Below are positions 33,442 to 33,704 of a stretch of DNA of 33,704 nucleotides, piece after piece. The notes under the pieces were generated by a model. It was given only the letters and a program-made list of their open reading frames with translations, did not search any database and was not told the origin of the DNA. The stretch's first letter is position 1; each line of letters starts with the position of its first letter. The translations under genes and the position numbers were made by a program. This stretch comes from Pradoshia eiseniae. GTDB lineage: Bacteria; Bacillota; Bacilli; Bacillales; Pradoshiaceae. The stretch spans positions 1 through 33,704 of the forward strand of contig NZ_PKOZ01000020.1 of the NCBI RefSeq assembly GCF_002946355.1, written 5' to 3'.

Positions 33442-33515
33442 GCGGGTGTAGTTTAGTGGTAAAACCTCAGCCTTCCAAGCTGATGATGAGGGTTCGATTC
33501 CCTTCACCCGCTCCA
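33442..33515 (+). tRNA. tRNA-Gly (anticodon TCC)
   Basis: A 74-nt cloverleaf. The acceptor GCGGGTG pairs with CACCCGC, the anticodon is TCC in AGCCTTCCAAGCT, and CCA is encoded. It is the last tRNA before the 16S rRNA. Confidence 0.95.
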
Positions 33516-33525
33516 ATATTATGAT

Positions 33526-33589
33526 TGTTCTTTGAAAACTAAACAAAACGAAACGCTAAGCAAGTCTTAAACAAGAGAGAATATCTCTC
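33526..33589 (+). promoter_or_regulatory. rRNA leader: boxA antitermination signal and hairpin
   Basis: TGTTCTTTGAAAACT (33526-33540) is the boxA-like sequence found in Bacillus rRNA leaders, where Nus factors bind. GAGAGA and TCTCTC (33575-33589) form a small hairpin, probably part of the pre-16S processing region. Confidence 0.8.
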
Positions 33590-33621
33590 GTCAATGTTTT
33601 AAATTATAGCTAGATCAAACA

Positions 33622-33704
33622 TCTTTCGGAGAGTTTGATCCTGGCTCAGGACGAACGCTGGCGGCGTGCCTAATACATGCAAGTCGAGCGAATCAGATGG
33701 GAGC
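33622..33704 (+). rRNA. 16S ribosomal RNA, 5' end (cut by the window)
   Basis: GAGAGTTTGATCCTGGCTCA, the universal bacterial 16S start, followed by GGACGAACGCTGGCGGCGTG and the Bacillus-like start of helix 6. Only about 83 nt are in the window. The exact 5' end is approximate (a few nt). Confidence 0.97.

Overview
The window looks like chromosomal DNA of a spore-forming Bacillaceae species (Bacillus sensu lato). Three things support this: the partial 16S rRNA 5' end, a complete rsbR-S-T-U-V-W-sigB-rsbX stress module, and the order ddl-murF-cshA / rhomboid-acpS-lolA-like-alr-endoAI-endoA-rsb-sigB / tex-cmpA-sprT-tRNAs, which as I remember it closely follows the equivalent Bacillus subtilis region. 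The small cortex gene cmpA implies sporulation. Most of the window is core genome. The accessory material is at the left end, around 5.4-5.8 kb, and at 23.93-24.11 kb.

Layout. 79-732: non-coding 74-bp tandem repeat array. 782-3039 (minus): polar amino-acid ABC transporter (lipoprotein, permease, ATPase). 3250-3874: CstR-type persulfide sensor and a rhodanese. 3910-5205 (minus): CNNM/CorC-type membrane protein. 5371-5639: an unannotated type I toxin-antitoxin locus, a 25-residue holin-like toxin whose promoter overlaps a near-consensus LexA (SOS) box. 5794-8823: RraA-like protein, lipid kinase, AAC(3)-family acetyltransferase and histidine phosphatase. 8926-11981: copper operon csoR-copZ-copA with an operator-like palindrome. 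12401-13165: gene of unknown function. 13362-15887: ddl and murF (cell wall), separated by a perfect 13-bp inverted repeat. 16024-18464: esterase and the DEAD-box helicase cshA with a structured leader. 18590-21777: uvsE, rhomboid protease, acpS and a LolA-like lipoprotein. 21893-23850: alr and the EndoAI/EndoA toxin-antitoxin pair. 23928-24112: a 185-bp MITE with an 8-bp target duplication. 24384-29247: the sigma-B module with its autoregulatory promoter. 29350-32201: tex, cmpA (minus strand) and the SprT-like gene. 32362-33515: eleven tRNAs leading into an rRNA operon, 16S being cut by the window end.

How the genes fit together. RsbR/RsbS/RsbT form the stressosome that releases RsbT to activate the phosphatase RsbU. 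RsbU dephosphorylates RsbV, which pulls the anti-sigma factor RsbW off SigB, and RsbX resets the stressosome. Two CsoR-family sensors lie 5.7 kb apart with different ligand residues: a Cys-Cys persulfide type beside a rhodanese, and a Cys-His-Cys copper type beside copZA. Alr, Ddl and MurF are successive steps of the D-Ala-D-Ala branch of peptidoglycan synthesis.

The most novel candidate is the SOS-box-controlled type I toxin locus at 5371-5639. The minisatellite, the MITE, the ddl-murF palindrome and the cshA leader also deserve a second look. All assignments come from reading the sequence and from remembered family knowledge. No database search was possible.
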